This document shows, one piece after another, positions 12,609 to 24,264 of a stretch of DNA of 64,000 nt; within the stretch, counting starts at the first letter, position 1, and every line of letters starts with the position of its first letter. Under the pieces are notes generated by a model that made no database searches, was not told where the DNA came from, and saw nothing but the letters and a program-made list of their open reading frames with translations. Source of the DNA: Cryptomeria japonica (Eukaryota > Streptophyta > Pinopsida > Cupressales > Cupressaceae); NCBI RefSeq assembly GCF_030272615.1, contig NC_081405.1, forward strand, positions 309,845,374-309,909,373, in the 5' to 3' direction. A program made the position numbers and the translations under genes.

Positions 12609-12800
12609 TTTTGGAACACCATGATCCTGCACATACCCGCATAATAGTTAACAATAATGCATAAGGAAATTCACTTATGCGTAAATAGACAAACATTTGC
12701 GTAACAATTAAGTATATCATGTGACACTTACACTAATGCGGTGTGTTTATGGCTTATGCGGTACATTAAAGATTAATGCGTAAATATCGATATGCAATTG
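12609..12800 (-). repeat. Right arm of long-range inverted repeat
   Basis: 12,609-12,632 is the inverted counterpart of 2303-2326 (20 of 24 bases match). Outside it, several ATGCG-containing repeats (TTATGCGTAAAT, TAATGCGG, TTATGCGG, TTAATGCG) form a subterminal repeat field comparable to the left side. Confidence 0.5.
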
Positions 12801-13015
12801 TGTAATGCTTTAAAATTAGGGCTTTGAAAAAAAATGACAAAATCAGGCGAAAAATAAAGAAAAAGTTTGGAAACACACCATGTTGCCCATCCCCATTGGT
12901 CTCTAATAGGAACGTACTCGCTCGAACAAATGCAGTCGTGCCCTAAAGCTAGCCATGATGATCAAACACTCGCAGGGAAGCACTAGACTTGCAATGATCT
13001 CTAAGAACTTAAAAC

Positions 13016-13341
13016 TATTAGAGTAATCTTTTATTAGCTAATAATTATTTATTTAATTATTAGTCTACTATACTCTATGCTTAAGCTAAACTTAGGAATC
13101 TTATAATTCTTTAGGGTTTTCACCTTTGGGGTTTCGAATATCCTTTTATAAGGATTCTCTCTTTGTATTTTAATAAAAAATGTAGTTATTGAATTACATT
13201 CCTGTTGCACAATCAATATGAATCCTCTTTTCACGATCTCTGTATTCTAGCCTCCGTAGCTTTTTTTCTTCTCTCCTTCTATGACAAGTTTGCATGCAGG
13301 TGATCTTTGGGAGTTGTAGAGTTGATTTTCCCTCAACTCCA
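13016..13341 (+). repeat. 5' LTR of the 2.8-kb non-autonomous element
   Basis: Pairs with 15,530-15,852 over its full length. It contains a TATA-like TTTTATAAGG near 13,143. It ends CAACTCCA just before the PBS. Confidence 0.88.
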
Positions 13342-13344
13342 ATA

Positions 13345-13356
13345 TGGTATCAGAGC
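13345..13356 (+). other. Primer binding site (tRNA-iMet type)
   Basis: TGGTATCAGAGC, the standard plant LTR-retrotransposon PBS, sits three bases after the LTR. Confidence 0.88.
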
Positions 13357-15529
13357 TCCAAATCTGCATGCCTTTGTTCTCTTCATGAGAGTTTTTGGGC
13401 CTTGTTCTTCAAATCTATGTATTCAGGGGTTTGTGCAGTTTCTTTTTTCCATTTTTGGGGGTAGCTGATTTTTTGGTACATTTTGGTGCCAAAAGGACCC
13501 CACAGTTGGATTCAGGAGGTCGTTTCCACGAATTTTGATATAAAATTTAATATATTTTGGTGTCAAGTCTTTGGGAGGCAAAAACATTTTAAGCCCAAGT
13601 CATACGACCTCGGGCATACAGATCGAGAAAAATAAATAAAAACAAATTGGGCAATTTAACAGCTTACCCAGGCCGGATTTCCAAATTTTTTATTTTTTTT
13701 GAAACCCCTTTCCTCACAAAGGTTTCCTTCTATTTTTTTCTGAAAAAACAAAAAAAAAGTTTTCTTTTGGGTCGGCTGACAACTTGTGTAGGTCCGTATG
13801 ACCTTTGTAGGTTTGTACAACTTACAATAGGCTGTGGTCCCTGCCACTGCCTACACGGCCCCCATGACAGTGGTCCCTTCGCTTGAATCTGCCTCTTATC
13901 TGCTGCTAGACACCCACCAATTGCTCGCCACTCCCACCAACCACTCGCCGCTCCTACCGGCTGCCAAGCCCTGCCACACGCGAGGCTTGCGCCAACCACC
14001 CACCAAGCTCCTCCCGACCACCACTTAACTGCCACCCTTGCACCACTCTCGCGCTGCCCAGGAGTCGTTGTCCTATTTTTTACGATCGAGATTTTTTGTC
14101 GGGCACCAGATTTTTTTTCCAGTGAGTTTTTCTAGGCAAATTTTTGTTTTGGTGGTGACGGCCATATGACCATCAAATTTATGCTCATAGACTGATGATT
14201 TCAACACTGTGTAGGTAGCCTTTAGGCCTCTTCTGGGCCCATCTTGAGCACCTTCAGTCTTTTGGCCATATCTTCGGCATACAGAGGCATTGTTTGACAA
14301 ACCTTATATCATCAAAAAGCTCTTTTCGAGCTCTATCAAGATCTAGATGTTTGATCTTTTGGTTTTTCTTTTTTGATGATGTTTTTGGTTATCAAAGCCA
14401 AAGGATCTTTTTACACTCCAGGAGACATAACTTGAGCATCTGAACTCCATTTTTCAAAATTTTTATATCGTTGGAAAGCTTGTTCTGTGTTCTTTCGATT
14501 CATGTGAGTTTCCTATCTAGATTATTCTATTGGTATATTTTATTCAGTTTTTTTTTTTCTTTTCAACACTCTGGTGAATATATTGGATGTTTCAGGTCCT
14601 GGGATCTTTTTTTATGAGTAGGATGTCTCATCTTTGGCTATTCTTTCTGTTTCTAGTCTTCTGTCTCTTCTGATCATTGTAGCATTTTACTTATGCAAAC
14701 ACACTGAGATAAAGTGCCACCATGCTTTGTATATTTGGGATCTTGCACATCTTGTGCCTTATTGTACATGCACTACTTATAAAGTACCATGGGGGGGTTG
14801 ATGTTTTCCTTGTTTTCCATCTACCTTTGTCACGTGAGTGTTCATTCCATGATATTAATCTCATGATGTGTGTCAAGTGAGTGTTCCTTCCATGATACTA
14901 TGTACTTTCTTTGCATCTACGATGCTCCTGGTTCTTGGTCATGTAGCTCTTGTTGGCCATTATTTTCAGTGTACCTGTCCCTCTCCTTTTTCAACATTAT
15001 GGGGAGGTTTGTCCTGTTGGCTCTAATTCTTCCTTGGTTTGATTGATTGGCTCTTCAAGCTTTGGTGTTTCATGCGATTTGTATCTTCGAGTTTAGTTGT
15101 TTGCCTTTGTTTGCCATTTGATTTGACTATTGTCATTTAAGGGTACTCATGTAGATTACAGTCTTCTCTACCTGGTCATGTTCTATTTTAGTGGAGGTTC
15201 TTCAAATCAGCAGTTACTCTTCGACAGTGTTTGCAGCTATTTCATGCTTTAGTGGTGTTCTTCTTTCTCTTTTTTTTGTTCCTATCTTCTAGAACACTCT
15301 TGTTTGGAGGCTTCTTAGTCCTTCACTTGAGCTTTCATCTCTTCTTGGAGAGGATTTTTTTTCCCATAGGGTTTTCCCTTTTTTATCCACTTTGCAGAGA
15401 TTTTATTGTACTTGGGTACCTCATTAGGCCTAGTTTTCGGGGCCTATTGTTGCTTTCTTGCATTTTTTAAATGTTTTTTTAGTCCTTAGTTGTTATTAAG
15501 CTACTCCCTAAGTTCATCTTAAGGGGGGG

Positions 15530-15852
15530 TGTTAGAGTAATCTTTTATTAGCTAATAATTATTTATTTAATTATTAGTCTATTATACTCTATGCTTAAGC
15601 TAAACTTAGGAATCTTATAATTCTTTAGGGTCTTCACCTTAAGGGTTTCGAGTATCCTTTTATAAGGATTCTCTCTTTGTATTTTAATAACAACTATAAT
15701 TATTGAATTGCATTCTTGTTGCACAATCAATATGACTCCTCTTTTCTGGATCTCTGAATTCTGGCCTCCATAGCTTTTTTGCTTCTCTCCTATGATAGGT
15801 TTGTATGCAGGTGATCTTTGGGAGCTATAGAGTTAATTTTTCCTTAACTTCA
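15530..15852 (+). repeat. 3' LTR of the 2.8-kb non-autonomous element
   Basis: Starts TGTTAGAG directly after the purine run AAGGGGGGG and ends AACTTCA. It differs from the 5' copy by scattered substitutions. Confidence 0.88.
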
Positions 15853-16176
15853 ATAAAAGTAATGCAAATGAGAAAATGAAAGTGCAAAATCACTATTTAT
15901 AGCTCAAATTTAGGGTTTTTTCAGTCCAATGGTCGTGGTCCCCTTGAACTTCAACGAACTTGTAGGCTAGTTAAACGATCTAGAAATTGCATGAAACTTC
16001 ACACGATTGCTCACTATAATAATATCCAAAATATGGTCTCAGTTTCACAATTTTTGTACCACTTTTTCCAAGGGGGCATATTTACACCCTATGCCTCACT
16101 GGGCCATAATAGGGCATAAATTTTTTCATTTTCTTTAAAACAATGTTGTGTTGACTTTATCTTAAAAGGGGGAAAA
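15853..16176 (+). other. 3' end of a decayed LTR element with PPT
   Basis: Noncoding sequence ending in the purine tract AAAAGGGGGAAAA (16,164-16,176) immediately before an LTR start at 16,177. It is probably the last part of an LTR element's interior whose upstream portion is gone. Confidence 0.5.
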
Positions 16177-17555
16177 TGTAGACACCTAAAAAGGTCTCAT
16201 TGATCATGTACTAATTATTCCTCTAATTGATTAAATAATTCTTTAATTCTTTAATTAAGTTAATTAATTTTATTCTTCTAAGTTTCATATTTCCTCATTT
16301 CACTAATTATTCAATTTCTATCTCTATTCAGTTAATCATTCAACCCTTTTCTAAATACTAATTATTTAGATAATTATGATTTTAATTCCTTAAATTGAAT
16401 AATCTTTATTATTTCATTAAATTTCATTTTTAAATAATTAAATAGTTTCTTTAAATTATTTAATTAACTAATTTATTCTTCAAATTCCAATTCCAAATCC
16501 CTAAATTATAATTTCATTTAATTTCATTAATTCCTTAAATTCAAATTCAAATTCAAATTCAAGTTCAATTTCTTCTAATTTCAAATACATGTGCATGATT
16601 TCTAAAATCAAATTGGAAACCAAAGTCAAGTTCTAAATATATTCAAATAATAAATTGAATTTAAAATAAATTCAATATTTGAATTAAATTTCATGCAAAG
16701 ATTAAATTTAAAATCAAAGTCAAAGTGCAAGCACATGCTAAATTAATTAATTAAATCAATTAACTTTTCAATCTCTATTTCTATCTTCCACTTTGCTTTT
16801 TTCTAAAAAGATTTCAATCAGTTAACTATTTAATCTATTTTAATCATTTCAATTAATTGATTACTTATATCATTTCTTTAATTCTTTTCAATCATTCATT
16901 TTCTATCTTCTAGTTGTCTTTTTTCTAAATAAAGCTTTCTTTGTCATCAATTAATTCTCCTCCAATCATTCTTTTTCTTTCAATCAACTTTTCTCTCAAT
17001 CAATTAACTCAATTATCTATTCAATCAATTTAGTTCCACCTCCAAATCAATAGTTCAACTATCAATCAACATGTGAGCTCACCTAAGCTCCACCTCTTGA
17101 TCAATTTGTTCCACCTCTCACTCAATCCTCTCCAAAAATCTATAAATTGAGCATTCAATCTCCATTTTCAACAATCATGAAATTTAAATATTTGTGTCAT
17201 TTGCAGGTTGCCAATGGGATATCTGAGAGCCATCATACCACGAAGAAGAGAAGAACAATGGAAGCTACATGCGATCATGGAATAGGGATTTTTAATTGAT
17301 AGATTTTATATTCCTATTGCTTGATTGTGTTATTTCATTGATGTTTATTTCAATTTATTTAATTAGATAGGGATTTGTGATTTCCATTTATTTCTAATTG
17401 AATACAATGATGAATTTTACATACGACACCTATATGAGCCTCCCTGGTGGTGGTTTTTCATTTGGTAAATTCTCTATCCGTTGGGGTAGCAACACTACCA
17501 CAAATGAGTCAAACTCCAAAAGTTCTTTTGTAATAATTTAAGTGTGTATGTTCCA
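16177..17555 (+). mobile_element. LTR flanked by PPT (left) and PBS (right)
   Basis: Begins TGTAGACACC after a PPT and ends ATGTTCCA. A TATA box (TATAAATT, 17,141) lies in its last third. A PBS-like TTGGTATCAAGGC follows at 17,559. The body is A/T-rich, full of AATTAATT and TTCAATT tracts. A PPT before and a PBS after the same LTR is the arrangement of a shared LTR between two tandem copies, or of an LTR-LTR recombinant. The TGTAGACACC start is common in gypsy-type elements, but no coding domain remains to confirm the superfamily. Confidence 0.6.
17141..17148 (+). promoter_or_regulatory. TATA box in LTR
   Basis: TATAAATT, about 0.4 kb before the LTR end, in the usual place for an LTR core promoter. 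Confidence 0.45.
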
Positions 17556-18689
17556 AAATTGGTATCAAGGCAAAGAATCAAGGTCAAGGTAGGCAGTCTA
17601 CAAATAATTCTGAACATTTTTTATACTTAATATGTTTTTAATTCAAGCTATGTATGTGTCTTGTTTTTCTGTTAAACAAAATCATTTGTTTCTACAAGAA
17701 CTTACATTGCCTGATATGAATTTCCTAGTCAGTTTGTAAGAATTTCTTTGTTAGTTTTAAGGACTACTATTCATGTAGGAATAACAAAAGAGAAAAGTAA
17801 ACAAGTGAACCCAATGAAAAAAAAAAATTCTATCAATAAAAGAAAAAGAAGAATTATTTATTAATAATTTAATTTTGAATGAATGATGAAAAGACAAAAT
17901 ATAATTTTCTATATATGTAACCTTAGACAAAATATAATTTTCTATATATGTAACCTTTGTACTATCTTATATTGCAAATGCTAGTTTAAAAAATTGATTT
18001 GTGTAAGAATGGAACATTTAAAAAATGATATCCATATAAATGTAGCATAATATTTTAAATGAAAAGATGATTGCATAGGGGGAGAATACCAGTAGTCGTT
18101 AGAACTAACTTCACATAACCACAAATCATAAATGATACTTTGGATTTTGATATATTTTTTGTTGTCTCTATATGTGACAAAACTGCTTATAGACATTTTT
18201 TTGGATTCTAGCTAGTAACGATGCATCTTGATTGATCAGATATGCATGTAAGGTTCAAAGAGTGGTAATTTTGAAGTGTCACATGATACCTACTTAAAGA
18301 TACCCCAATAATAGTACACTTAAATTGTCAATACTTATGCACAAATGCCCCAGTAGTCGTGGGTTATGGGTACCAATAAAGGTTCACAAATGGGTCAATT
18401 ACAATCCAATAAATGCTAACTTTTGGGGGTAAAGTGGGCGGCTCTTGGTACATGTGAAATTTATTAATGAGATTTTATTTATCATTTTTTTGGTTTTTTT
18501 AAAGTTAGTAAATGGAGGGTTGGGTGAACAATGAGTGATCAATAATTGGAACATATAGAGTAATTGTTCTCTTCCCCTAGGTAGTTTGTAAATCATTTTG
18601 ACATGTGATAAGATGAAAAAATAATGTGTTAAGTTGTCATTCATACATGTAAAGTTTCCATCCACTAACAAGGGTAGGGATTATAACAA
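17556..18689. other. PBS and unassigned AT-rich DNA
   Basis: The first bases carry the PBS-like site (17,559-17,571) and presumably an element leader. The rest is AT-rich with no domain in any frame. The minus-strand frames at 17,981-18,196 and 18,399-18,671 show no family resemblance. Confidence 0.4.
17892..17957. repeat. Two-copy 33-bp tandem repeat
   Basis: An identical 33-bp unit (starts AGACAAAATATAATTTTC) occurs twice in direct succession, which suggests a recent slippage or repair duplication. Confidence 0.9.
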
Positions 18690-19430
18690 TATTTCATAGT
18701 CAATAATGGTTAGCATGTGTAAGTGGGGTTTTTAAACCAACTTAAGTGGGCAACACAAATTAAATGATAATTGATAACTACCATTTATCAACGTAAATAG
18801 TCAATAATGGTTAGCATGTGGGTTAAAATGAAAGATGATAAGATATGAAATCTATCATTTACCATCATAAATAGTAAACAATGGTTAGCACATGGGATAA
18901 AAAGAAAGATGATAAGGTATGACATCTTTCATTTACTAGAATAAACACCCAGTAATGTTTAATGTGTGAATTAAAAGAAAATTTGATAAGGCGCAACATC
19001 TATAATTAGACACACTAAGCAATATATTAAGTCTAGAGAGTATTAGTCAACTTTGAGTGTTTAACACTTTTAATTCTAGAAGTGTATTCTTAGTGTGACC
19101 ACATACATTAAGAAACATATTAAGCCTAGAAAATGTCAGTCAACTCTGAGTGTATAACACTTTCAAACCTAGAAGTGTAAGCTTAGTGTGTGCAATTTAA
19201 GCCATTCCATTATTTACAAGCATAAGTAGCCAATAATAATTAGCATATGAATCAAAAGGAAAGATGATAAGACCTAGCATGTTGTCATTTACTAGCATAA
19301 ATAACGATTACCATGTGCCAACATACATAATGGTTACCATGGGCAATTGAGAGTCTTTCAACTAATGCAAGTTGGTGAAAAGGGACAAATGATAAGACAA
19401 GACATCCATTTACCACCGCAAATTTAAACT
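18690..19430. repeat. Decayed tandem repeats of about 90 bp
   Basis: Units with the cores AATGGTTAGCA and AAAGATGATAAG plus CATTTAC recur from 18,693 to about 18,975 and again after 19,200. Between them a different unit of about 90 bp (AACACTTTTAATTCTAGAAG and AACACTTTCAAACCTAGAAG) is present in two tandem copies at about 19,011-19,190. Copies are diverged. No coding content. Confidence 0.75.
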
Positions 19431-20189
19431 AGTGTTTGCACTTAAAGTAGGTTCAAGGGTTATGCCGATTGTGAAATATACTTTTTATAATATATTGGAG
19501 GGCGCAATCTATTATGAATAAATCCAATAAGTTGTACAAATTTTCTTTATAATATACTATGTTTCTAAAATCTATGTAAAGGATTAACCTACAATATTGA
19601 TTACATTGAATACATTTGTTGGTTATTGAGTTATTTTTGTAATAGTTGTCACAATTAAAAAAATATAGTACAATTTATAGTATCAAACTCATTAATCTAT
19701 GAACTTAATCACCTGTTCTCTTGTCTTCCAAAATATATTAAATTTTAAACACTAATTTGGTTTTATCTCCTCAAAACCTATAGAACATAAGCAACCAAAT
19801 AATTAGATGCCCATTTAATATTTATTTTTGATATTTCCTTCTTCTAATTAGTGTAGATTTTTTTAGCAAAAATAATAATATTTCTAAAAGATAGCATATA
19901 ATATTAAATTTGGAAAAAAGTTCAATAATAAATAAATAAATAAAAACAAAACTTGATACAATAAACTATATTATAATTTTTAGAGACAAGTATTATATAA
20001 ATTAATTCAGTAATATTTATTTTTAATTAAAAAAACTATAGGTTTACAAGTTGAAAAAACCATATGTAATTTCACAGTTACAATCTAAAGCACACTATGT
20101 TATAATAGTAAAGTACATTTTTAGTATTGTTCCAACTTGTTAAATAGCCTTGGTACATTAAAGAATCACTGAACATAAAAGTCCAATGC
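19431..20189. other. Unassigned AT-rich DNA
   Basis: AT-rich sequence with no repeat structure, domain or RNA gene that I could recognise. Confidence 0.4.
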
Positions 20190-20400
20190 ATTCTCTAGTG
20201 CTACAAATTAGACAGTTTCCTCTAAAAGTCCACATCTCCTCCAAGAGTGTCTAATTCCTCCTCAAGCATTGTGGAAATATTTCCTCCTCCATTGTGCAAA
20301 TCACCAACCAAAAGTCTACACATGAGACTCCTTTCCTTCAAAAGTCTGCATCTCCTCTGAGTGGAGTCTAATGCCTCCTCAAGTGCTATACAAATCACCA
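20190..20400. repeat. Two-copy diverged repeat of about 120 bp
   Basis: The block AAAGTCCACATCTCCTCC...TCCTCAAGCATTG is repeated as AAAGTCTGCATCTCCTCT...TCCTCAAGTGCTA. Each is followed by CAAATCACCAACCAAA. Confidence 0.65.
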
Positions 20401-21802
20401 ACCAAACATGAATACATCAAGTGAACCCACAAGAAATCTTTCCCGCCCTTGGTCCTTGAAGAGACACATAAAGCCAAGCCCCCTCTTTTCTTCAGGGACA
20501 CAAATAGGGTGTTTCTCATGAAATAAATCATCCCTAAGTGAGAAACTACCTTGAGATGATAAAAGACCTCCTCCATGCATTGCCTCCAACCTCTTATAGG
20601 GTCCTATTATATTTTAACTATTGAATGTGTCATATGAGTCCAAATACTTGAAAATTATTCAAGCTACCTCAAAAATACAATTAATTTCAATGACATGATA
20701 AAATTGAATTGACATAATACCAAATTCAGAAAAAAAAAGTTCCTTACATCGAATGAGTGAAACAATATTTCTTCCAATCAAGAACTCCCTAGACATTATA
20801 TCATTACCCCTTTCAAAATAACAATGAATAAATATTTTATTGCTCAGAATTGATCATCCAAAGATGTCAAATAATCACTATATTCAAACTCCTTTAAAAT
20901 CCTTCAAGCAACTAAGAATAAATCTACACCTTCAACAAATTTAGCTTCCACTCCAGAAAACTCCAAATCGTTTAAGAAATAACTTTGGAAACCTGCCTAC
21001 CACATTGCCACACCACCTAATGTATATGTAGTACCAAACTTTAAAAAAAAGGTTTGATAAAATAATAACATAAATTATTAAGGTCTATTCGTGCAAACAA
21101 TCGTTGCACGTGAAGTTACCAATTAAATTTTGCATGGCAATGATGAACAATTGAAAACCTAAACAAATACATGATACTACTAGAAAAATTTGCCAATGGC
21201 GCAAATGAAACAATTTTTTTTTGTTACAAAGTCCTTGTCATATCCCAACTTTATCCCAACTTTTATCTTGTGAAATATAATATTGGTAATGAGAATAATT
21301 ACTATATGCTTTTATTTTGTGAAATAGAATATTTAGTGGTAAATGTGAATAAATATTTGATGTGATGTATATTTACATTATAAATTTAATTATTAATCAT
21401 AGATGCAATTATGATGTAAAATATATAATTTGTTTTGTTATGAATTCTCAGTTAAGCTACTAATGACAAATTGAGTGCAAGTGTGTGTAGGTAATGTCGA
21501 AGGTGAGAACTCAGTTGAGGTAGGCATGTCTAGTGTCTTCGTTTAAGTGGTATGAGGGAATTGATGCACACACCACATAGTCATTCATATAATTGAATTA
21601 AGTTTTGACATTGTTGCATGATCTATGAATTTAAAAGTAAACTTATCAACTTAATGGTTATGATAGTGTAATAAATTGTGGAATTTTGAATGTAATATTG
21701 ATGTGTTAATGGTTAAAACATAATAATAATAATAATCGTATTATTTAAAAACAAAAATGTTTATTTAATTGAAAGTGATAGGATAAATATATAATTTATA
21801 AA
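20401..21802. other. Unassigned AT-rich DNA left of the LINE
   Basis: No domain recognised. The overlapping minus-strand frames at 20,379-20,589 encode no known motif. The segment ends in the LINE target-site duplication. Confidence 0.4.
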
Positions 21803-21822
21803 TATATAAAATATAATTTTAT
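21803..21822. repeat. Left TSD copy of the minus-strand LINE
   Basis: TATATAAAATATAATTTTAT matches 26,353-26,372 (TATATAAAATATAAATTTAT) with one mismatch. It abuts the LINE poly(A) tail, which reads as T8 at 21,822-21,829. Confidence 0.85.
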
Positions 21823-22235
21823 TTTTTTTCAATAAAAGTGGGCAAGCCACTAAACTTTATTATTATATTTCATAAATTTTTACAATGGGTTCAAACGGCA
21901 TACCGGCAGGAAAGAACCCACAAGAAAACCACCCAAACCCATACATCTGAAACTATACAAAGAGGTCCCATAGGACATGTCTAGATACAAAGCCAACTAG
22001 CTGCAAAATAAAGAGCTGGATAACAAAAACTCCACTAGAAGATCATGCAGCAACACCAAGGATCCCATATACTTATGCCAATTGGGGAGCATCAACTAAT
22101 TACAAAGTGAATATCTGGAAAACTCCTCAAGAGGAACATACAAAGGTACGAAGGAGCCAAATCTCCAACATGTCGAAACCCAAAAATATCCATATCTGCA
22201 ACAAAAAACCATACCACAACTCCAAGATAAAGTAG

Positions 22236-22900
22236 TCAGACATGTAAAAACCAAAAACTATTGCTTTCCACCGAAGGATCATGAGCTGCATCTAGAGGAG
22301 GAACAACCATTAGGGGAAATTCCAACTGAGCAGGAGCAGAGTACAAGAAACTCAAAGAGAGTAATGAATGCAAAGCCTCAAAAACAACCCAGGTTTTGTC
22401 CACAAACTGATCAGGAACTAGATACAACAAAAAATCCATAGAAGCATTTGTATCTTCCTTGGTATCACATATCAACCCCATTCTTAATTCAAACAGTAAT
22501 TGACCAAACTAGCCATTACCCATGAGCTCATGGCAAGGAAGAAAACCACCATAATAAAAAGACCCCACATCAAAATGATAATCAACCAATGCAGAAAAAA
22601 CCATATCCCGATTACATACTGACAAAAAAATGAACGTGGAAACCAGGAGGCAGACCAAATCAACATCAAGTAAAACATCATAGCATATTGTAACAAACTG
22701 AGACAAAAGCTCAGAATAAGAAATATGAGGGCAAATTTCCAACCAATGACACCCCAAAAGCTTGCGCAATTCAAAAGCCACCTCAGTAGAAAACAAGTTA
22801 AAAACCTTACCAAGCTTGTCATTATTATCCAAATTATCATCCTCTGAAACTCCAGGCTCGAGCACCACTATATATATACCAGAAGTCAGGATAGATGACA
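22236..22900 (-). pseudogene. Readable frame after the LINE RNase H
   Basis: Two open stretches in one frame (22,509 to about 22,900, then 22,236-22,481) are joined by a single TAG. They give about 220 codons including LGKVFNLFSTEVAFELRKLL and LLYLVPDQFVDKTWVVFEAL. The frame lies between the RNase H and the poly(A) tail, where plant L1 elements normally have only a short 3' UTR. I recognise no family. It may be coding, or chance readthrough in T-rich DNA. Confidence 0.35.
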
Positions 22901-23469
22901 TTTGCAGAAACAAATACTCCAAAAAATCCCACAAACCTTGAAACACAAAATGCAGCCTTCTTGATTTTAAATAAACGAAAGAAAACAGATGAAATATGTA
23001 ATAAAAGGCTTCCATCAACTTACCATAATGGCGAGAACAAAATTGTGATACAATATCATTTACAAATTGCCATGATATGATATTTCACATAGAATAATAA
23101 CATTTAAAACTTGACAACCATCAATGAAAACCAAGATGGAGAGGACGCAACCATCAACAAATGATCATAGAACAATACAAAACCTACCACGACCAAACAC
23201 TCACACATAATGAGCTTCAAGGTAGTACAACACATCAACAAACAATTATAGCCCAAGTACATGCCATATACTAAATTCTTGCTCATGCCAATTTCCCATG
23301 AAAGTTTGAAATAAAACCATTAAAATCACACATATCGCCACCCTTGAATGTATCATGATTACCCACATCCTCACCCTATAAATGGCATCATATATGAAAA
23401 ATACATAAAATAGAAATATAATTTCTACATCAGATATTAGACATGTACAAAGTCATCCATAAAGTAAAA

Positions 23470-24030
23470 ATGAACATAAACCTGACAGATCAAGGAGGGC
23501 AGACAACCATCTAGCCAATATGCAAATAATTTAAACATTTTGAACTCCTTCCCAAACTTTAGAAAGAATTTCAGTTGAATCAACCAGCTGGAAGTGGGCC
23601 TTACTGTCAATGGAAAGATTTGCCAAGAAATCTTCCACTATGTTAATTTCCCTATAACAATGGCAGATTAGGAAGGAATCAAAAGAATCTAATTTTTGTA
23701 AAATATGATCAAGCAAATATTGCAACTTCCAACAATTCTATTTCTTCTTCATAACACTCTAAATAATAACCATCGAATTACCTTCAATCACTATGTTTTT
23801 GATCTTTAAAGAGATTGCCATATCCAAACCCAAGAATAAAGCTTGAAACTCTGCAAAATTATTAGTGTTAAAACCAATATCATGACATTAAGCAAGAATG
23901 AGTTGCACATTATGATAAAAAATAGCCATCCCCACCCCCTCCTTCCTAGGGTTTCCCCTAGGGAGGCACCATCAAAATTAAGTTTAAAATGACCCCAAGG
24001 AGGAGGTTTCCACTTAGCTAGCACCCGCTT
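23470..24030 (-). pseudogene. LINE ORF2 fragment: RNase H domain
   Basis: The frame gives FKLNFDGASLG (first catalytic Asp), then after a frameshift NNFAEFQALFLGLDMAISLK (catalytic Glu) and VIEGNSMVII, where relatives have EGDS: the catalytic Asp codon reads AAT, one G-to-A change from GAT. The tail YREINIVEDFLANLS matches the family's N..AD.LAN block. There are several stops. This is the RVT_3-type RNase H of plant LINEs. Confidence 0.82.
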
Positions 24031-24264
24031 CACAAAAGAATTGTTACTCTTGGAGATTGAGCCATGAGAGGGTAGGATCAAGAGGGATTCCCAAAACCTG
24101 GTAATCCTATTATCCCAATGCGAAAAAGAAGATTGATTACCCAAGTTCTTATAGATATAAGAAATAGCAACCTCCGAAATAGAGGCTTCTATTTTTTGCA
24201 AAACATCCGATACAAAGGAACTTACCTTCTTAAAAATCCTATTGTTCCGTTCAAGCCAAATATT

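Larger units (their letters stand above)
13016..15852 (+). mobile_element. Non-autonomous LTR element without coding region
   Basis: Two direct repeats of 326 and 323 bp flank 2.19 kb. The left one is followed by a perfect initiator-Met-type PBS (TGGTATCAGAGC at 13,345). The right one is preceded by a PPT (AAGGGGGGG before TGTTAGAG at 15,530). The interior has no gag, protease, integrase or RT motif in any frame. The longest frame (15,231-15,470) is a Phe/Leu-rich run in T-rich DNA. The element therefore has the cis signals for reverse transcription but no enzymes, like oversized TRIM or small LARD elements. The first LTR now starts TATTAG instead of TGTTAG, one G-to-A change. I could not find a convincing TSD. 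Confidence 0.85.

Noticed and set aside
15231-15470. Hydrophobic 79-codon frame resembling a membrane protein
   Set aside because: T-rich noncoding interior of the 2.8-kb element; hydrophobicity follows from base composition.
13011-15857. TSD for the 2.8-kb element (AAAAC against ATAAA)
   Set aside because: The two flanks do not match well enough to call a duplication.
22484-22840. Trp/Leu/Ile-rich minus-strand frame
   Set aside because: Out-of-frame shadow of the longer frame at 22,236-22,900; its aromatic composition is a frame artefact.
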